From: JBDHTS01 sp044221445
GTDB taxonomy: Bacteria; Pseudomonadota; Alphaproteobacteria; Micavibrionales; Micavibrionaceae
Assembly: GCA_044221445.1 (NCBI GenBank)
Contig: JBGAPF010000012.1
Span: 1-64,000, forward strand
Length of the DNA: 64,000 nt
Reading direction: 5' to 3'
Shown here one piece after another: positions 36,365-46,921 of this stretch. Within the stretch, counting starts at the first letter, position 1; every line of letters starts with the position of its first letter. The notes under the pieces were generated by a model. The model was given only the letters and a program-made list of their open reading frames with translations, did not search any database and was not told the DNA's origin. The translations under genes and the position numbers were made by a program.

Positions 36365-37381
36365 TCAGGCGGGAGCGTGTTCCTTCACGTCACGCGCGAT
36401 ACGGCGTTCATGACGTTTTACAGCTTCCGCATGAATTTCAGCTATATCGGCATGGATAAACTGATTGGGATCCCGGACGCTTATGGTCAGGAAATGAACG
36501 ATGTCTTTTCCGTCCTGTTTTGTCTCCAACCGCGGATAGCCCAGGACAAAATACGAACCACCCTTGTGAAAGCTGTCCGTGACACCGGTATCGTCCCTTT
36601 TGTCACGATAGATGCGGGGCACGATGAAATGCGCTTTATTGTCTTCGTCCCGCCAGCCGTAGAAACGCCGTGATGTAACGGCTTCGGCTTTGCCGAAGCG
36701 CTCCTGCCTCAAGGCGCCGCGTTGCAGCTGCATTTCCATGAGACAGTACGGTTTTTTTCCTTCCTGGAGACGGTGTACTAAACCGATATGCCGCTGATGG
36801 TTTCTCCCTCTGCTGCAACGGATCATGAATTTGTCCCATTCGACAATCTGGCCCATATGAATCGCTATGGATTTTTTTACGCGCGTTTTATCGGCCTTTT
36901 CAATGAAATCGACGACGTCTTTGGCCGAACGGATGGGAACACGCTCCATCCTCTGGATGGATGGGTCCTTGGCCTCGATATGCCCGTCCCTGTTCCATTG
37001 ATAGAAACCGCTTCGAACATTGAATTCTTCCGAATACAAAGTCATATTCAGATGCAGCCGATATCCAAGGCTGGTATCGAATTCGTCGCTCTCGTGCTCT
37101 GCCTCACGTGCGATATTCCATCCGCATTCATCCGCATGAATTTGCCTGGGGTTGGTGGCGAAATGGGGATCAGGCCCCTTTAATTCGCCCCCGATCATGG
37201 GACTGCCCGGTTTATAATGAACGGCGACAGAGCAGAATTTGCACGTCAGTGTGCCGCTGCGATGCGATCCTGGGGAATAAAGCGGAAAAGCCGCGCCTCC
37301 ATGCCTGGCCGACGCCCGAATTATTTCTTTCTTGTTATCGGGCCCCGTGTAAAGAGCCTCGGGCATAGTGACTTTAGACAT
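36365..37381 (-). CDS. Unknown protein with N-terminal Cys/His zinc-knuckle motif
   Basis: A 338-residue soluble protein. Near residues 47-86 it has LTCKFCSVAVHY, then PHFATNPRQIHADECGW, a CxxC...HF...HxxxC pattern reminiscent of the N-terminal zinc region of CoiA-like and mobile-element proteins. The rest is mixed alpha/beta, with a repeated aromatic pattern (FYQWNRDGHIEAKD) and a basic C-terminus. AGGAG lies 8 bases before the ATG. It follows the HAD phosphatase by 30 bases. I do not recognise a complete family. Confidence 0.6.
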   Translation of the reverse strand: MSKVTMPEALYTGPDNKKEIIRASARHGGAAFPLYSPGSHRSGTLTCKFCSVAVHYKPGSPMIGGELKGPDPHFATNPRQIHADECGWNIAREAEHESDEFDTSLGYRLHLNMTLYSEEFNVRSGFYQWNRDGHIEAKDPSIQRMERVPIRSAKDVVDFIEKADKTRVKKSIAIHMGQIVEWDKFMIRCSRGRNHQRHIGLVHRLQEGKKPYCLMEMQLQRGALRQERFGKAEAVTSRRFYGWRDEDNKAHFIVPRIYRDKRDDTGVTDSFHKGGSYFVLGYPRLETKQDGKDIVHFLTISVRDPNQFIHADIAEIHAEAVKRHERRIARDVKEHAPA

Positions 37382-37411
37382 AGGCAGGCTCCTGAAAGTT
37401 GCTCCCGGTTA

Positions 37412-38137
37412 TCACATCGACATCTTTTGTACATGTTCCAAGGCTTCATGATATCCATCGAACACGTAATGCATGTCCGTGTCCTTCCACGGATGCTGTT
37501 TGTAAGCATGGCTCTTAGAGGAAAAGGCAATCATGGCGGGGGTAAACCCTGGATCCCGTTCCAGTTCCCGTCGCCCTGGAAAATCCGTCTCCTGATCGCC
37601 GATCAGCCAGACGATGGCGGAACGGCCATGCCTGTCTTTATAGGCTGCGGCGATTTCTTTATAAATATCGATTTTATGCCGCCCAAGTCCCGCCCTGGTT
37701 GAGTTCATGCTGAAGAAATAACCTGCCGCGTCATTTACGGCCATAATGTCTCGCATATAAGATGGGGGACTGGCCGTAACCAGATGGCATTCAATACCCG
37801 CCGCCTTGCATGCCGTCAAAAACGCAGCGGCTTCAGGATACAGGCGGGAACTTTTCCAGTTTTCCTGAGCGGCATTCCCAAAAGCTTCATCAATGTTAAT
37901 CCCTCTAAGACTACGATGCTTGTCCCATGCATCGCTGGAAAGACTGCTTAGGATTGAATTTACATCATGCAGTCGTTCCAGCAGTTCCAGCAGGTGTTGC
38001 TGTAACTTGGATTTGATCGCTTTGGATGCGCCTTCGAACGCCTTATTGAAAGCGGCAGTAACGAGTGGGCCGTGGTCAAGGATGGTATCATCCATATCCA
38101 AAATGATGATATCCGGCTTCTGTGCAGGCAATGCCAT
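37412..38137 (-). CDS. HAD-superfamily hydrolase
   Basis: A 241-residue phosphatase-like protein. Motif I DMDDTILDHG is near residue 15, motif II VTAS follows in a class C1 helical cap context, and motif IV-like WLIGDQETDFPG comes near 175. Small-molecule phosphatase activity is likely; the substrate is unknown. The ATG at 38137 has GGAG 7 bases upstream; the in-frame ATG at 38143 is too close to it. It sits between sucA and sucB, an unusual place, with lower GC than the suc genes. Confidence 0.8.
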   Translation of the reverse strand: MALPAQKPDIIILDMDDTILDHGPLVTAAFNKAFEGASKAIKSKLQQHLLELLERLHDVNSILSSLSSDAWDKHRSLRGINIDEAFGNAAQENWKSSRLYPEAAAFLTACKAAGIECHLVTASPPSYMRDIMAVNDAAGYFFSMNSTRAGLGRHKIDIYKEIAAAYKDRHGRSAIVWLIGDQETDFPGRRELERDPGFTPAMIAFSSKSHAYKQHPWKDTDMHYVFDGYHEALEHVQKMSM

Positions 38138-38207
38138 GACCATACTCCATTATGGGCTGCAGAAATATTCCCATAAGAAGTAGTTTTTATCAATGTATTT
38201 AAGAGTC

Positions 38208-41124
38208 TTAGACTCTCAACGCCTCGTCGACCAGCCGCGCCTGTTCCTCCTGGTGACGTTTCAGCAGGCCTGTCGCAGGCGACGCTGCCTCGGGCCTTCC
38301 CACGTAATGCGGGCGCTGGGCCTTGTTTTTCAGGCCCATTAGCACGGCCTCGATACGTTCGTTGACAAAGGTCCAGGCGCCCATGTTGCGCGGTTCTTCC
38401 TGGCACCAGACGATATCGGCGTTCTTGCACGGGCCAAGCTCCTCGGCCAGCGCTTTTTGCGGGAATGGGTACAATTGCTCGACCCGCAGGATCACCACGT
38501 CTTTAATGCCGCGCTTGCGCCGTTCCTCCAGCAGGTCGTAATAGACCTTGCCGGTGCACAGAACGATGCGCTTCATTTTCTCGGGTTTCACCAGATCTGC
38601 ACGGTCGTCGTCCCACAGGATGCGGTGGAACGTGCTGTCGTTCAGGAAGTCTGCCTTCGGCGACACGGCCAGCTTGTGCCGCAGCAGCGATTTCGGCGTC
38701 ATGATGACAAGCGGCTTGCGGAAGTCGCGCACCATCTGCCGGCGCAGCGCGTGGAAATAGTTGGCGGGCGTGGTGAGGTTGCAGACCTGCCAGTTGTCCT
38801 CGCCGCACATTTGCAGGAATCGCTCGAACCGTGCCGACGAATGCTCCGGCCCCTGCCCCTCGTACCCGTGCGGCAGCAGCATGACGAGACCGCACATGCG
38901 CAGCCATTTTGACTCGCCCGAACTGATGAACTGATCGAACAGCATCTGCGCGCCATTCGCGAAATCGCCGAACTGCGCTTCCCACAGCACAAGCGTCTTC
39001 GGATCGGCCAGGGAATAACCGTATTCAAACCCGACGACTGCCTCTTCGGAAAGTGGGCTGTCGATGATCTCCACTTTGCCCTGGCCTTCGCCGATATGCT
39101 GCAGCGGGATGTATTTCTGTTCGGTCTCCTGGTCGTACAGCGCGGCATGGCGCTGCGAAAAGGTGCCGCGCCCGACATCCTGTCCGGACAGGCGGATCCC
39201 GAAATCCTGCATGGCGAGCGACCCGAACGCAGCCGCTTCCGCCGTCGCCCAGTCGAACCCTTCCTTTCCTGCGAACATCGCCTTTTTCGCCTCGAACTGG
39301 CGGGCGATCTTCGAATTAAGGTTGAAGCCGTCGGGCACGCGGGTCAGCGCCTGGCCCAGCGTGTTGAACAGCGTGTCTTTCAGCGCGGTAACGCCGCGCC
39401 TGTCGTCGCCATAGGCGACTTTCAGGCCCGTCCACGCGCCTTCCAGGAAATCCGCCTTGTTGGGTTTATAGGATTTGGTGGCCTCGAACGCCTGCTCCAG
39501 GTAATCGGTGAAATCCTTCACCATCCCGTCGGCTTCGTCCTGGCTCAGCGTGCCCTCCGCCACCAGCTGCCGCGCGTATTGCTCGCGCGTCGTTTCCTGG
39601 CTGCGGATCTTTTTGTACATCAGTGGCTGGGTGAAGGACGGTTCGTCGCTTTCGTTATGCCCGTAGGCGATAGCAGAACATGTCGATCACGACATCTTTC
39701 TTGAACTGCTGGCGGAATTCGGTCGCGATGCGCGCCACGTGCACCGTCGCTTCCGGGTCGTCGCCGTTGACGTGGAAGATCGGGGCCGACAGCATCTTCG
39801 CGATGTCCGTCGTGTAAGGGCCGGAGCGGCTGTATTTCGGGATCGTCGTGAATCCGATCTGGTTGTTGATCACGATATGCACCGTGCCGCCGACGCGATA
39901 GCCGGGCAGTTCTGACAGCATCAGCGTTTCCGCCACAAGGCCCTGCCCCGCGAAGGCCGCGTCGCCGTGCAGCAGGATGGGCATGACGCTGGTGCGCTCC
40001 ATGTCCCCGCGCTGCATCTGCTTCGCGCGCACCTTGCCGACGACGACGGGATCGACCGCCTCCAGATGCGACGGGTTCGCCACCAGCGAAAGGTGGATCG
40101 TATTCCCGTCGTCGAACGTGCGGTCGCTCGATGTCCCTAGGTGGTATTTCACGTCGCCGGATCCCTGGACGTCGTCCGGGTTGGAGGAGTTGCCCTGGAA
40201 TTCCGAGAACAGAGCCGTAAACGGCTTGCCCAGCACGTTGGTCAGCATGTTCAGACGTCCGCGGTGCGCCATGCCGAAAATCGCTTCCTTCACGCCCAGC
40301 TGCCCGCCTCGTTTCAGAACCTGTTCCACCGCCGGGATCAGCGACTCGCCGCCGTCGAGGCCGAAACGTTTCGTGCCCTGGTATTTGGTGTTGAGGAACC
40401 GTTCAAACGTCTCCGCCGCCGTCAGGCGCTGCAGGATGGCGCGTTTGCCCTCGGTACTGAATTCGGTCTGGTTGCGCGGTCCCTCGATCCGCTCCTGGAT
40501 CCAGGCCTTTTCATCCGGATCGGACAGGTGCAGGAACTCCACGCCGATATGTCCGCAATACGTCTGGCGCAGGGCGTCGACGATTTCGCGCAAGGTCGCG
40601 CTTTCCATGCCCAGCACGCCGTTGATGAAGATCGGCCGGTCCATGTCGCCGTCCGAAAACCCGTAATGCGATGGATCGAGTTCGGGATGATATTCTGTTT
40701 CTTTCAGCCCCAGCGGGTCCAGCGTGGCGATCAGGTGCCCGCGCGCCCGGTAGGCGCGGATCAGCATCAGCGCGTTGATGGAATCGAGCGTCGCCTTGCG
40801 GACGTCCACCTCGCCGGCCGCGCCCGGCTTGCCTTTCACCGCTTTTGCGGGCGCGGGCATCTCGACGGACGGCATGCCATCCACCTCCGCCATGCCGTAG
40901 CTGGTGAAGGCCGAGCGCCCCCCCTTGCCGGGCGTCCAGCTGGCGCCATGCAGTTCTTTCAGCAACGACGCCTCGTTGTCGTTCAGCGCCTCGAAAAACC
41001 CGCGCCAGCTTTCGTCGACTTTCAGCGGGTTCGTCAGGAACTGCCCGTACAGCCGGCTGATATATTCGGCATTGGCGCTGTTAAGGAAGGTCAGGCTGGG
41101 CTGGATGGTTTGTTCGGCGGCCAT
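38208..41124 (-). pseudogene. sucA: 2-oxoglutarate dehydrogenase E1, split by a frameshift
   Basis: Two adjacent frames together encode a full-length E1. The upstream frame (41124 down to 39655) holds the N-terminal and ThDP-binding parts (RGHLIATLDPLG, GMAHRGRLNMLTN, GDAAFAGQG) and ends prematurely after DVVIDMFCYRLRA. The downstream frame resumes with YGHNESDEPSFTQPLMYKK from about 39665 and continues to the C-terminus (GHGYEGQGPEHSSARFERF, CQEEPRNMGAW) at 38208. The family has CYRRxGHNE here, so about two bases (GC of CGCCGC) are missing near 39666. Both halves are otherwise intact, so this is a recent mutation or a sequence error. E1 decarboxylates 2-oxoglutarate; loss would break the TCA cycle. 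Confidence 0.9.
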
Positions 41125-41216
41125 GATGTGCGAAAGATCCCTGAAAGGTTGCAGTCCTTCGGGACTATAGCGCCTTTGCAAGCCATTTTCATCGGAATAT
41201 TTAGTTTAGAACCGTA

Positions 41217-41786
41217 TTAAGAGTGGGCGGTTTCCGCCCCGACGCTTAACGCTTCCGCCAGACGGGACAGCGCCTTGTCTTCCGTCTTTGAAATATTCAC
41301 GATGGCCAGCGGGTCGTACGGTTCCTGACGCAGGGCGCTGCCCAGACGGCCCAGCCAGAGCTTGCCCTTTACCATTGATTGCGCCACGATGCCCTCGCCT
41401 TTCGGAGACTCGCGGAACGCCTTGGCCACTTCGGTCGCGATCGTCATCACGGTCGCGCGATAGGCGTCGAGGTCGCGACGGGTGAGTTTGACGGACATCA
41501 CGTGCGCTGCCTTCATGCATTCGTCCGGAACGCTGGCAAGGCCGCCAGCCCAGTCTTCCCACGCCAGGCGGCGGCTCCACAGCTCGGACATCACTTCATG
41601 GACGAAGGCTGAATGGAACATGCCGCGCGCTTCCCGCGCGATGATGCCTTCGAGCGCCTGGCGCTCTTCCGCCGACGCGCCCGGGTTGCCGGTGCTGTCC
41701 GCCTGGCTGAGCCACAGGCCCGCGCGATAGGGGATGGACACCAGCAGGTCCCGTTCTTCGTCCGAAAACGTCTCAAGGAAAGCCAT
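41217..41786 (-). CDS. Helical hypothetical protein in the suc cluster, paralogue A
   Basis: A 189-residue, mostly alpha-helical soluble protein between sucD and sucA. It resembles the preceding gene: both start with a short helix and a small-residue helix (IPYRAGLWLSQAD against MTLKIGVWVAAAED), then an acidic loop, a helix with ALEG or ALLAALK, and a Trp-containing WEDWAGG or WKGWHAAD segment. The two are 2 bases apart. No known fold recognised. The position in the suc cluster suggests regulation or an accessory role, unproven. Confidence 0.65.
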   Translation of the reverse strand: MAFLETFSDEERDLLVSIPYRAGLWLSQADSTGNPGASAEERQALEGIIAREARGMFHSAFVHEVMSELWSRRLAWEDWAGGLASVPDECMKAAHVMSVKLTRRDLDAYRATVMTIATEVAKAFRESPKGEGIVAQSMVKGKLWLGRLGSALRQEPYDPLAIVNISKTEDKALSRLAEALSVGAETAHS

Positions 41787-41788
41787 GC

Positions 41789-42337
41789 TCAGTACCCCAG
41801 TTTCAGGACGTCATAGAGTCGGTTCAGCGAATCCTGTTCCGCCGGGCTGACATTTTGCGGCGCGCCCTTCTGCGTATCGCTGCGCATGCGGTGTATGCAT
41901 TTGTCGAAAAAATTGCCGATGGCGCCGTTGTCTTCCGCCTGGTCGTCGAGAAGGCCGAATTCGCCATAGGCAAGCGCCACCGATTCAGCCAGGTCGTACA
42001 GCATGCGGCTATATGCTTTAGCTTCTTCCGGCCCTGCATGGTCGCGGATGATTTTTACGACCGGAACCGGGTCAGGCATGATGAACGTATCCGCCGCGTG
42101 CCACCCTTTCCATTTTGCCTGGTGCGCCAGAGCCTGAGCGGCGATTTCACGTACGACCGGCGTCCGGTTTTTGTCGCGCCCTATGCTTTTCAGCGCCGCC
42201 AAAAGCGCGCCGCGCTCCCGGTTGTCGTCGATCCCGCCCTGTTCGTCTTCGGCTGCGGCCACCCATACGCCGATTTTCAGCGTCATGCTGATGATTTTCT
42301 CGGCGTCCTTCGGTTCGAAATTCGTCAGAGCCGGCAT
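41789..42337 (-). CDS. Helical hypothetical protein in the suc cluster, paralogue B
   Basis: A 182-residue helical protein, 13 bases after sucD, distantly similar to the next gene (shared IGVWVAAAE, WKGWHA and AYSRMLYDLAESVALAYGE patterns). An AGGAGG-like motif precedes the ATG. It carries DPVPVVKIIRDHAG in mid-protein. No enzyme motif, signal peptide or membrane helix. The two paralogues and sucD-sucA form one transcription unit by spacing. Confidence 0.65.
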   Translation of the reverse strand: MPALTNFEPKDAEKIISMTLKIGVWVAAAEDEQGGIDDNRERGALLAALKSIGRDKNRTPVVREIAAQALAHQAKWKGWHAADTFIMPDPVPVVKIIRDHAGPEEAKAYSRMLYDLAESVALAYGEFGLLDDQAEDNGAIGNFFDKCIHRMRSDTQKGAPQNVSPAEQDSLNRLYDVLKLGY

Positions 42338-42350
42338 AGTCCCTCCTGGT

Positions 42351-43226
42351 TCAGGCCGCCATGGCCCGCTTGACCGCTTCGCCCAGCGCCGCCGGGCTGT
42401 CGGAAACGATGAAGCCGGCGGATTTCATGGCTTCCACTTTCGCCTCCGCCGTGTCGTTGCCACCGGAGATGATCGCCCCCGCATGACCCATCCGCTTGCC
42501 CTTCGGCGCGGTCACGCCCGCGATGAAGCCCGCGATCGGTTTTTTCTTTTTCTGCGCCTTGTAGAATTCTGCGGCCTCCGCTTCAGCCGACCCGCCGATT
42601 TCGCCGATCATCAGGATCGCCTCCGTCTCGCCGTCCGCCAGGAACATTTCCAGGCAGTCGATGAAATTCGTGCCGTTGACAGGGTCGCCGCCGATGCCGA
42701 TGCAGGTCGACTGGCCCAGCCCCGCGCCCGCCGTCTGGGCAACCGCCTCATAGGTCAACGTTCCGGAGCGGGAAACAATTCCCACTTTTCCGCGCTGGTG
42801 GATATGGCCCGGCATGATGCCGATCTTGCATTCGCCCGGCGTGATGACGCCGGGGCAGTTGGGGCCGATCAGGCGGCTTCCGGAGTTCGAGAGGCCGCGT
42901 TTAACCCGCACCATGTCCAGGACAGGAATGCCCTCGGTGATGCACACGATCAGCGGGATTTCCGCGTCGACCGCTTCCAGGATCGCGTCCGCCGCGAACG
43001 GAGGCGGGACATAGATCACCGTCGCGTCGCAACCGGTCTTTTCCCGCGCCTGGGCCACCGTGTCGAAGACGGGAAGGTCGAGATGCTTCGTCCCGCCCTT
43101 GCCCGGCGTCACGCCGCCAACCATCTTCGTGCCGTATTTGATGGCCTGTTCGGTATGGAAGGTGCCTTGCGCGCCGGTGATGCCCTGGCAGATCACCTTG
43201 GTATTTTTATTGACGAGGACTGACAT
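42351..43226 (-). CDS. sucD: Succinyl-CoA ligase subunit alpha
   Basis: A 291-residue CoA-binding subunit starting MSVLVNKNTKVICQGITG. It has the CoA-binding Rossmann fold (GPNCPGVITPGECKIGI) and the active-site phosphohistidine loop GHAGAIISGG. With SucC it makes succinate and ATP or GTP from succinyl-CoA. AGGAGATCC before the ATG at 43226 decides the start; the frame is open further upstream into the DUF2059 gene, but that extension is not family-like. sucC is not immediately upstream because a DUF2059 gene intervenes. Confidence 0.96.
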   Translation of the reverse strand: MSVLVNKNTKVICQGITGAQGTFHTEQAIKYGTKMVGGVTPGKGGTKHLDLPVFDTVAQAREKTGCDATVIYVPPPFAADAILEAVDAEIPLIVCITEGIPVLDMVRVKRGLSNSGSRLIGPNCPGVITPGECKIGIMPGHIHQRGKVGIVSRSGTLTYEAVAQTAGAGLGQSTCIGIGGDPVNGTNFIDCLEMFLADGETEAILMIGEIGGSAEAEAAEFYKAQKKKKPIAGFIAGVTAPKGKRMGHAGAIISGGNDTAEAKVEAMKSAGFIVSDSPAALGEAVKRAMAA

Positions 43227-43261
43227 CGGATCTCCTGGCTGTCGAGAGTGTCTGTAAAAAA

Positions 43262-43752
43262 CTATTGGGGTTTGGAGGACGGCAGGCTTGCCGGGGGCTT
43301 CTTCGCCGCCGCGGCCTGCTGTTTCGCCTGCAGGCGCGTCATCACGGCCTTCATGACCGATTGCTGCACGAAGGGCATGACTTCGGCCATGTAGGCGGGC
43401 ATTTTCTTCATGACGGAAATGCCGGTCGGCGATGTATAGAATTTGCCGAGATCCACCAGTTCCTGTTCGGTGAAATGCTTGGCCATCGATTCGACCATCA
43501 CCTTGTTCATCTGGTCGTAGTCGATGGAGGCCTTCATGGCCGCGACGTCCTCGGGCGTGACGTTCATCTGCGGGTTTTTCGACATTTCCGCCATCATGTC
43601 TTCCACGACCTTGCGGCTGTCCATGGTGCTGGCGTAAGTCTTTGCCGCCGCCAGGCGCTTGGCGTAGTCTGCGTCGCCCTCGGCCCGTGCGGTGCCGGCG
43701 GCCATGCACGCGACCATCAGCGCTATGGCGACTATCTTCGTGAAACAGGACA

Positions 43753-43753
<1 letters not shown>
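43262..43753 (-). CDS. DUF2059 secreted protein between sucC and sucD
   Basis: A 163-residue protein with a signal peptide ending at TARA (residues about 1-24). It has the DUF2059 core: a helix pair and KHFTEQELVDLGKFYTSPTGISVMKKMP. The family is periplasmic and widespread in proteobacteria; its function is unknown. The start codon overlaps the sucC stop as TAATG, so it is translated with sucC. Its insertion into the sucCD junction is unusual. Confidence 0.82.
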
Positions 43754-44931
<1,178 letters not shown>

Positions 44932-45075
44932 AATACGTGAAACTCCATAAGAGAACCGGCGAAAAACCTTTTCTGTTTAACACGCCCCAAGGCCTTTGCA
45001 AACACCCCGGAAGGGAACATTGCACAGGCGAGGGGCGTTTGTATTAAAATTGGTTAACGAAATCTTGCTATTTCT

Positions 45076-45105
45076 TTGACTCTGACGGCCTGCTTTAGGT
45101 AGAAT
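45076..45105 (+). promoter_or_regulatory. Sigma70-type promoter of the lysozyme/amidase gene
   Basis: TTGACT at 45076-45081 and TAGAAT at 45100-45105 with an 18-base spacer are the best promoter match I see in the window. It lies 55 bases before the ATG at 45160, within the divergent gap to sucC. Confidence 0.6.
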
Positions 45106-45159
45106 AGTGTTAATCGGATAGGAACCGTGCCTCTAACGCTTTGAAAAGGCGGTATAATA

Positions 45160-46812
45160 ATGGCAATCAATCCTTTGGAAGCCGCACAGATGGCTCGCGA
45201 CAAACTTCGCGAAGAAGCTGATAGAGCCAAACAAAAAGCCGAAACGGCAGCATCAGCCCTGAAATCAAAAGCCGAAGACGGACTGCAGTCGAGTCTCCTG
45301 ATACAGGCCTTGACCTGGATCGCCACCAATCTTTTCGGCATGGAAGAAGACAAGGCTAAAGGCCTTGCAAGAATGTTTGCGGGTCTTTTCAGCGATGAGG
45401 AAGAAGAGGCCGCCGGTCAGGATGGCCCTGCGTCGAACGAAAGAACGGCCCGTTCCGGCGCAATACCTTCCGCCCAGGACATGGCCAACGCGCCGCGGAC
45501 TCTTCTCGATCTGATCGCTGGCGCCGAGGGCGTCAAGCACGGATACGACACGGCTTTTGGCAATAAAGAAGTCCCGCTCACCACGATGACCGTGCGCAAT
45601 GTTATCAAGTGGCAGGAAAAGTCCCTGGATAATGGCGCGATGGCGTCGCCGGTCGGACGCTACATGATCAAGCAGTCGACGCTCGCCGGGCTCGCAGAGC
45701 AAATGGGCGTTCTGGATGAAAAATTCACGCCTGAACTGCAGGATAAGATGGCCGTTGCGCTGATGAAAGGGCGGGGCCTCGATGCGTTCAGGGAAGGCGG
45801 GATTACGGCCGCTGAGTTCGCCAATAATATGGCCATGGAATGGTCCACCCTTCCGCTGGAAAACGGCGAAAGCTATTATAAAGGCGATAACGTACATGAT
45901 CAGGCCAAGGTCGACCGCAATATCGTTCTGGCGACTCTTGAAAATGACCGCACCGCCTATCTCGGCGCGAACGATCCTGAAGCTGTCGCCATAAACGGGG
46001 TTCCTGTTATCTCACGCTACAGCAGAGATCTTCCTTACGGTGTCGCGGCGACCGAAGGCAAACGGGGCTTCGATTCTATCGTCATGCATGTGTCGGGCAA
46101 GCCGACTGTCGAAGAATCGATCGCCTATTCGCAAACGCAGGATCCAAACCGCGGTGGCTATTTCGGCTATCATTACCTGATCGGTCAGGACGGCACGGTT
46201 GTTCAGACGGCACCGCTTTCGGCACGGACCAACCATATCCTGCCCGACAAAGATCTATCCTTCGCCAATAGTCATTCTCTCGGCATCGCTTTGGTGGGTG
46301 CCGCCGGTGGCGCTACGGAACAGCAGAAACAGGCCGCGGCCACGCTTGTCGCATCTCTGCAACAGCAATTCGGCATCGCCAATAATCGCGTCGTCGGCCA
46401 CGGCCAAGTGCAGACAAACCGTGCGCACGATCTGGGGCCTGAAGACTTTCACGGTGTCGAGGGAGCCGACGTTGTTGCTTTTATAAGGCAGAATCAGAAT
46501 GTGCAGGTCGCTTCGGCTGAGCAGGCCGCCGCTTCCTCAACCGCACATCAGGACCAGCCTCAGACTGGTATCGCCGGCCTTGCTCAAAGAACCGAGCGGC
46601 TTGCGGAGCGGCTAGGTCAAACCCCTGACCGGAACCGTGAACTCCGGGATGAATTGTTAGCCGGCGTGGCAGGTATCGCTGGCCTTAAAATCGTCAATCC
46701 AAATGAAGCTGCCACGGAAATGCATGATACGCCTGCAACACCCGAACTTCCTTCGCTGGCTGCTACGCTTGTTGACAGGGCGAGACGCATGCCTACTCCT
46801 GCTCCCGGATAG
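45160..46812 (+). CDS. Bifunctional peptidoglycan hydrolase: lysozyme-like plus amidase_2 domain
   Basis: A 550-residue protein. Residues 1-45 are a Lys/Glu/Ala-rich helix without a signal peptide. Residues about 110-245 look like a lysozyme-type (GH104-like) domain: LLDLIAGAEG with a candidate catalytic Glu, GRYMIKQSTL and FTPELQDKMAVALM. Residues about 300-450 are an N-acetylmuramoyl-L-alanine amidase_2 domain with zinc ligands in IVMHVSG, GHGQVQTNRAHDLG and the final Asp; the usual Lys of RKxDPG is missing. The C-terminal 100 residues are low in complexity. The no-signal architecture is endolysin- or effector-like, yet no phage genes are near. It has its own promoter and terminator. Confidence 0.78.
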   Translation: MAINPLEAAQMARDKLREEADRAKQKAETAASALKSKAEDGLQSSLLIQALTWIATNLFGMEEDKAKGLARMFAGLFSDEEEEAAGQDGPASNERTARSGAIPSAQDMANAPRTLLDLIAGAEGVKHGYDTAFGNKEVPLTTMTVRNVIKWQEKSLDNGAMASPVGRYMIKQSTLAGLAEQMGVLDEKFTPELQDKMAVALMKGRGLDAFREGGITAAEFANNMAMEWSTLPLENGESYYKGDNVHDQAKVDRNIVLATLENDRTAYLGANDPEAVAINGVPVISRYSRDLPYGVAATEGKRGFDSIVMHVSGKPTVEESIAYSQTQDPNRGGYFGYHYLIGQDGTVVQTAPLSARTNHILPDKDLSFANSHSLGIALVGAAGGATEQQKQAAATLVASLQQQFGIANNRVVGHGQVQTNRAHDLGPEDFHGVEGADVVAFIRQNQNVQVASAEQAAASSTAHQDQPQTGIAGLAQRTERLAERLGQTPDRNRELRDELLAGVAGIAGLKIVNPNEAATEMHDTPATPELPSLAATLVDRARRMPTPAPG

Positions 46813-46834
46813 ACTTTTTGGCAAACAGACTATT

Positions 46835-46861
46835 AAAGCGGACCGAAAGGTCCGCTTTTTT
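46835..46861 (+). terminator. Rho-independent terminator after the lysozyme/amidase gene
   Basis: A perfect GC-rich stem (AAAGCGGACC, loop GAAA, GGTCCGCTTT) is followed by a T run through 46861, 23 bases after the stop. The complement also ends in a short T stretch, so it may serve mdh weakly from the other side. Confidence 0.9.
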
Positions 46862-46876
46862 ATTTAAACAACGAAG

Positions 46877-46906
46877 TGAAAGATTTGATTTAAATCAAAT
46901 CTTTCA
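46877..46906. repeat. Perfect 30-bp AT-rich palindrome between converging genes
   Basis: A perfect dyad with arms TGAAAGATTTGATTT and its complement and no spacer, 15 bases past the mdh stop on the mdh transcript. It lacks a following T run on either strand, so it is not a standard terminator. It could form a cruciform, stabilise the mdh 3' end or bind a dimeric protein. Confidence 0.85.
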
Positions 46907-46921
46907 ATGCGTTATAATGAC

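Noticed and set aside
39640..39680. Programmed ribosomal frameshift in sucA
   Set aside because: No slippery heptamer or downstream structure is apparent at the joint, and sucA is not known to use recoding; a mutation or sequence error is simpler.
43227..43709. N-terminal extension of sucD in the same frame
   Set aside because: It overlaps the DUF2059 gene in another frame, and the family start MSVLVNKNTK has its own AGGAGATCC site.
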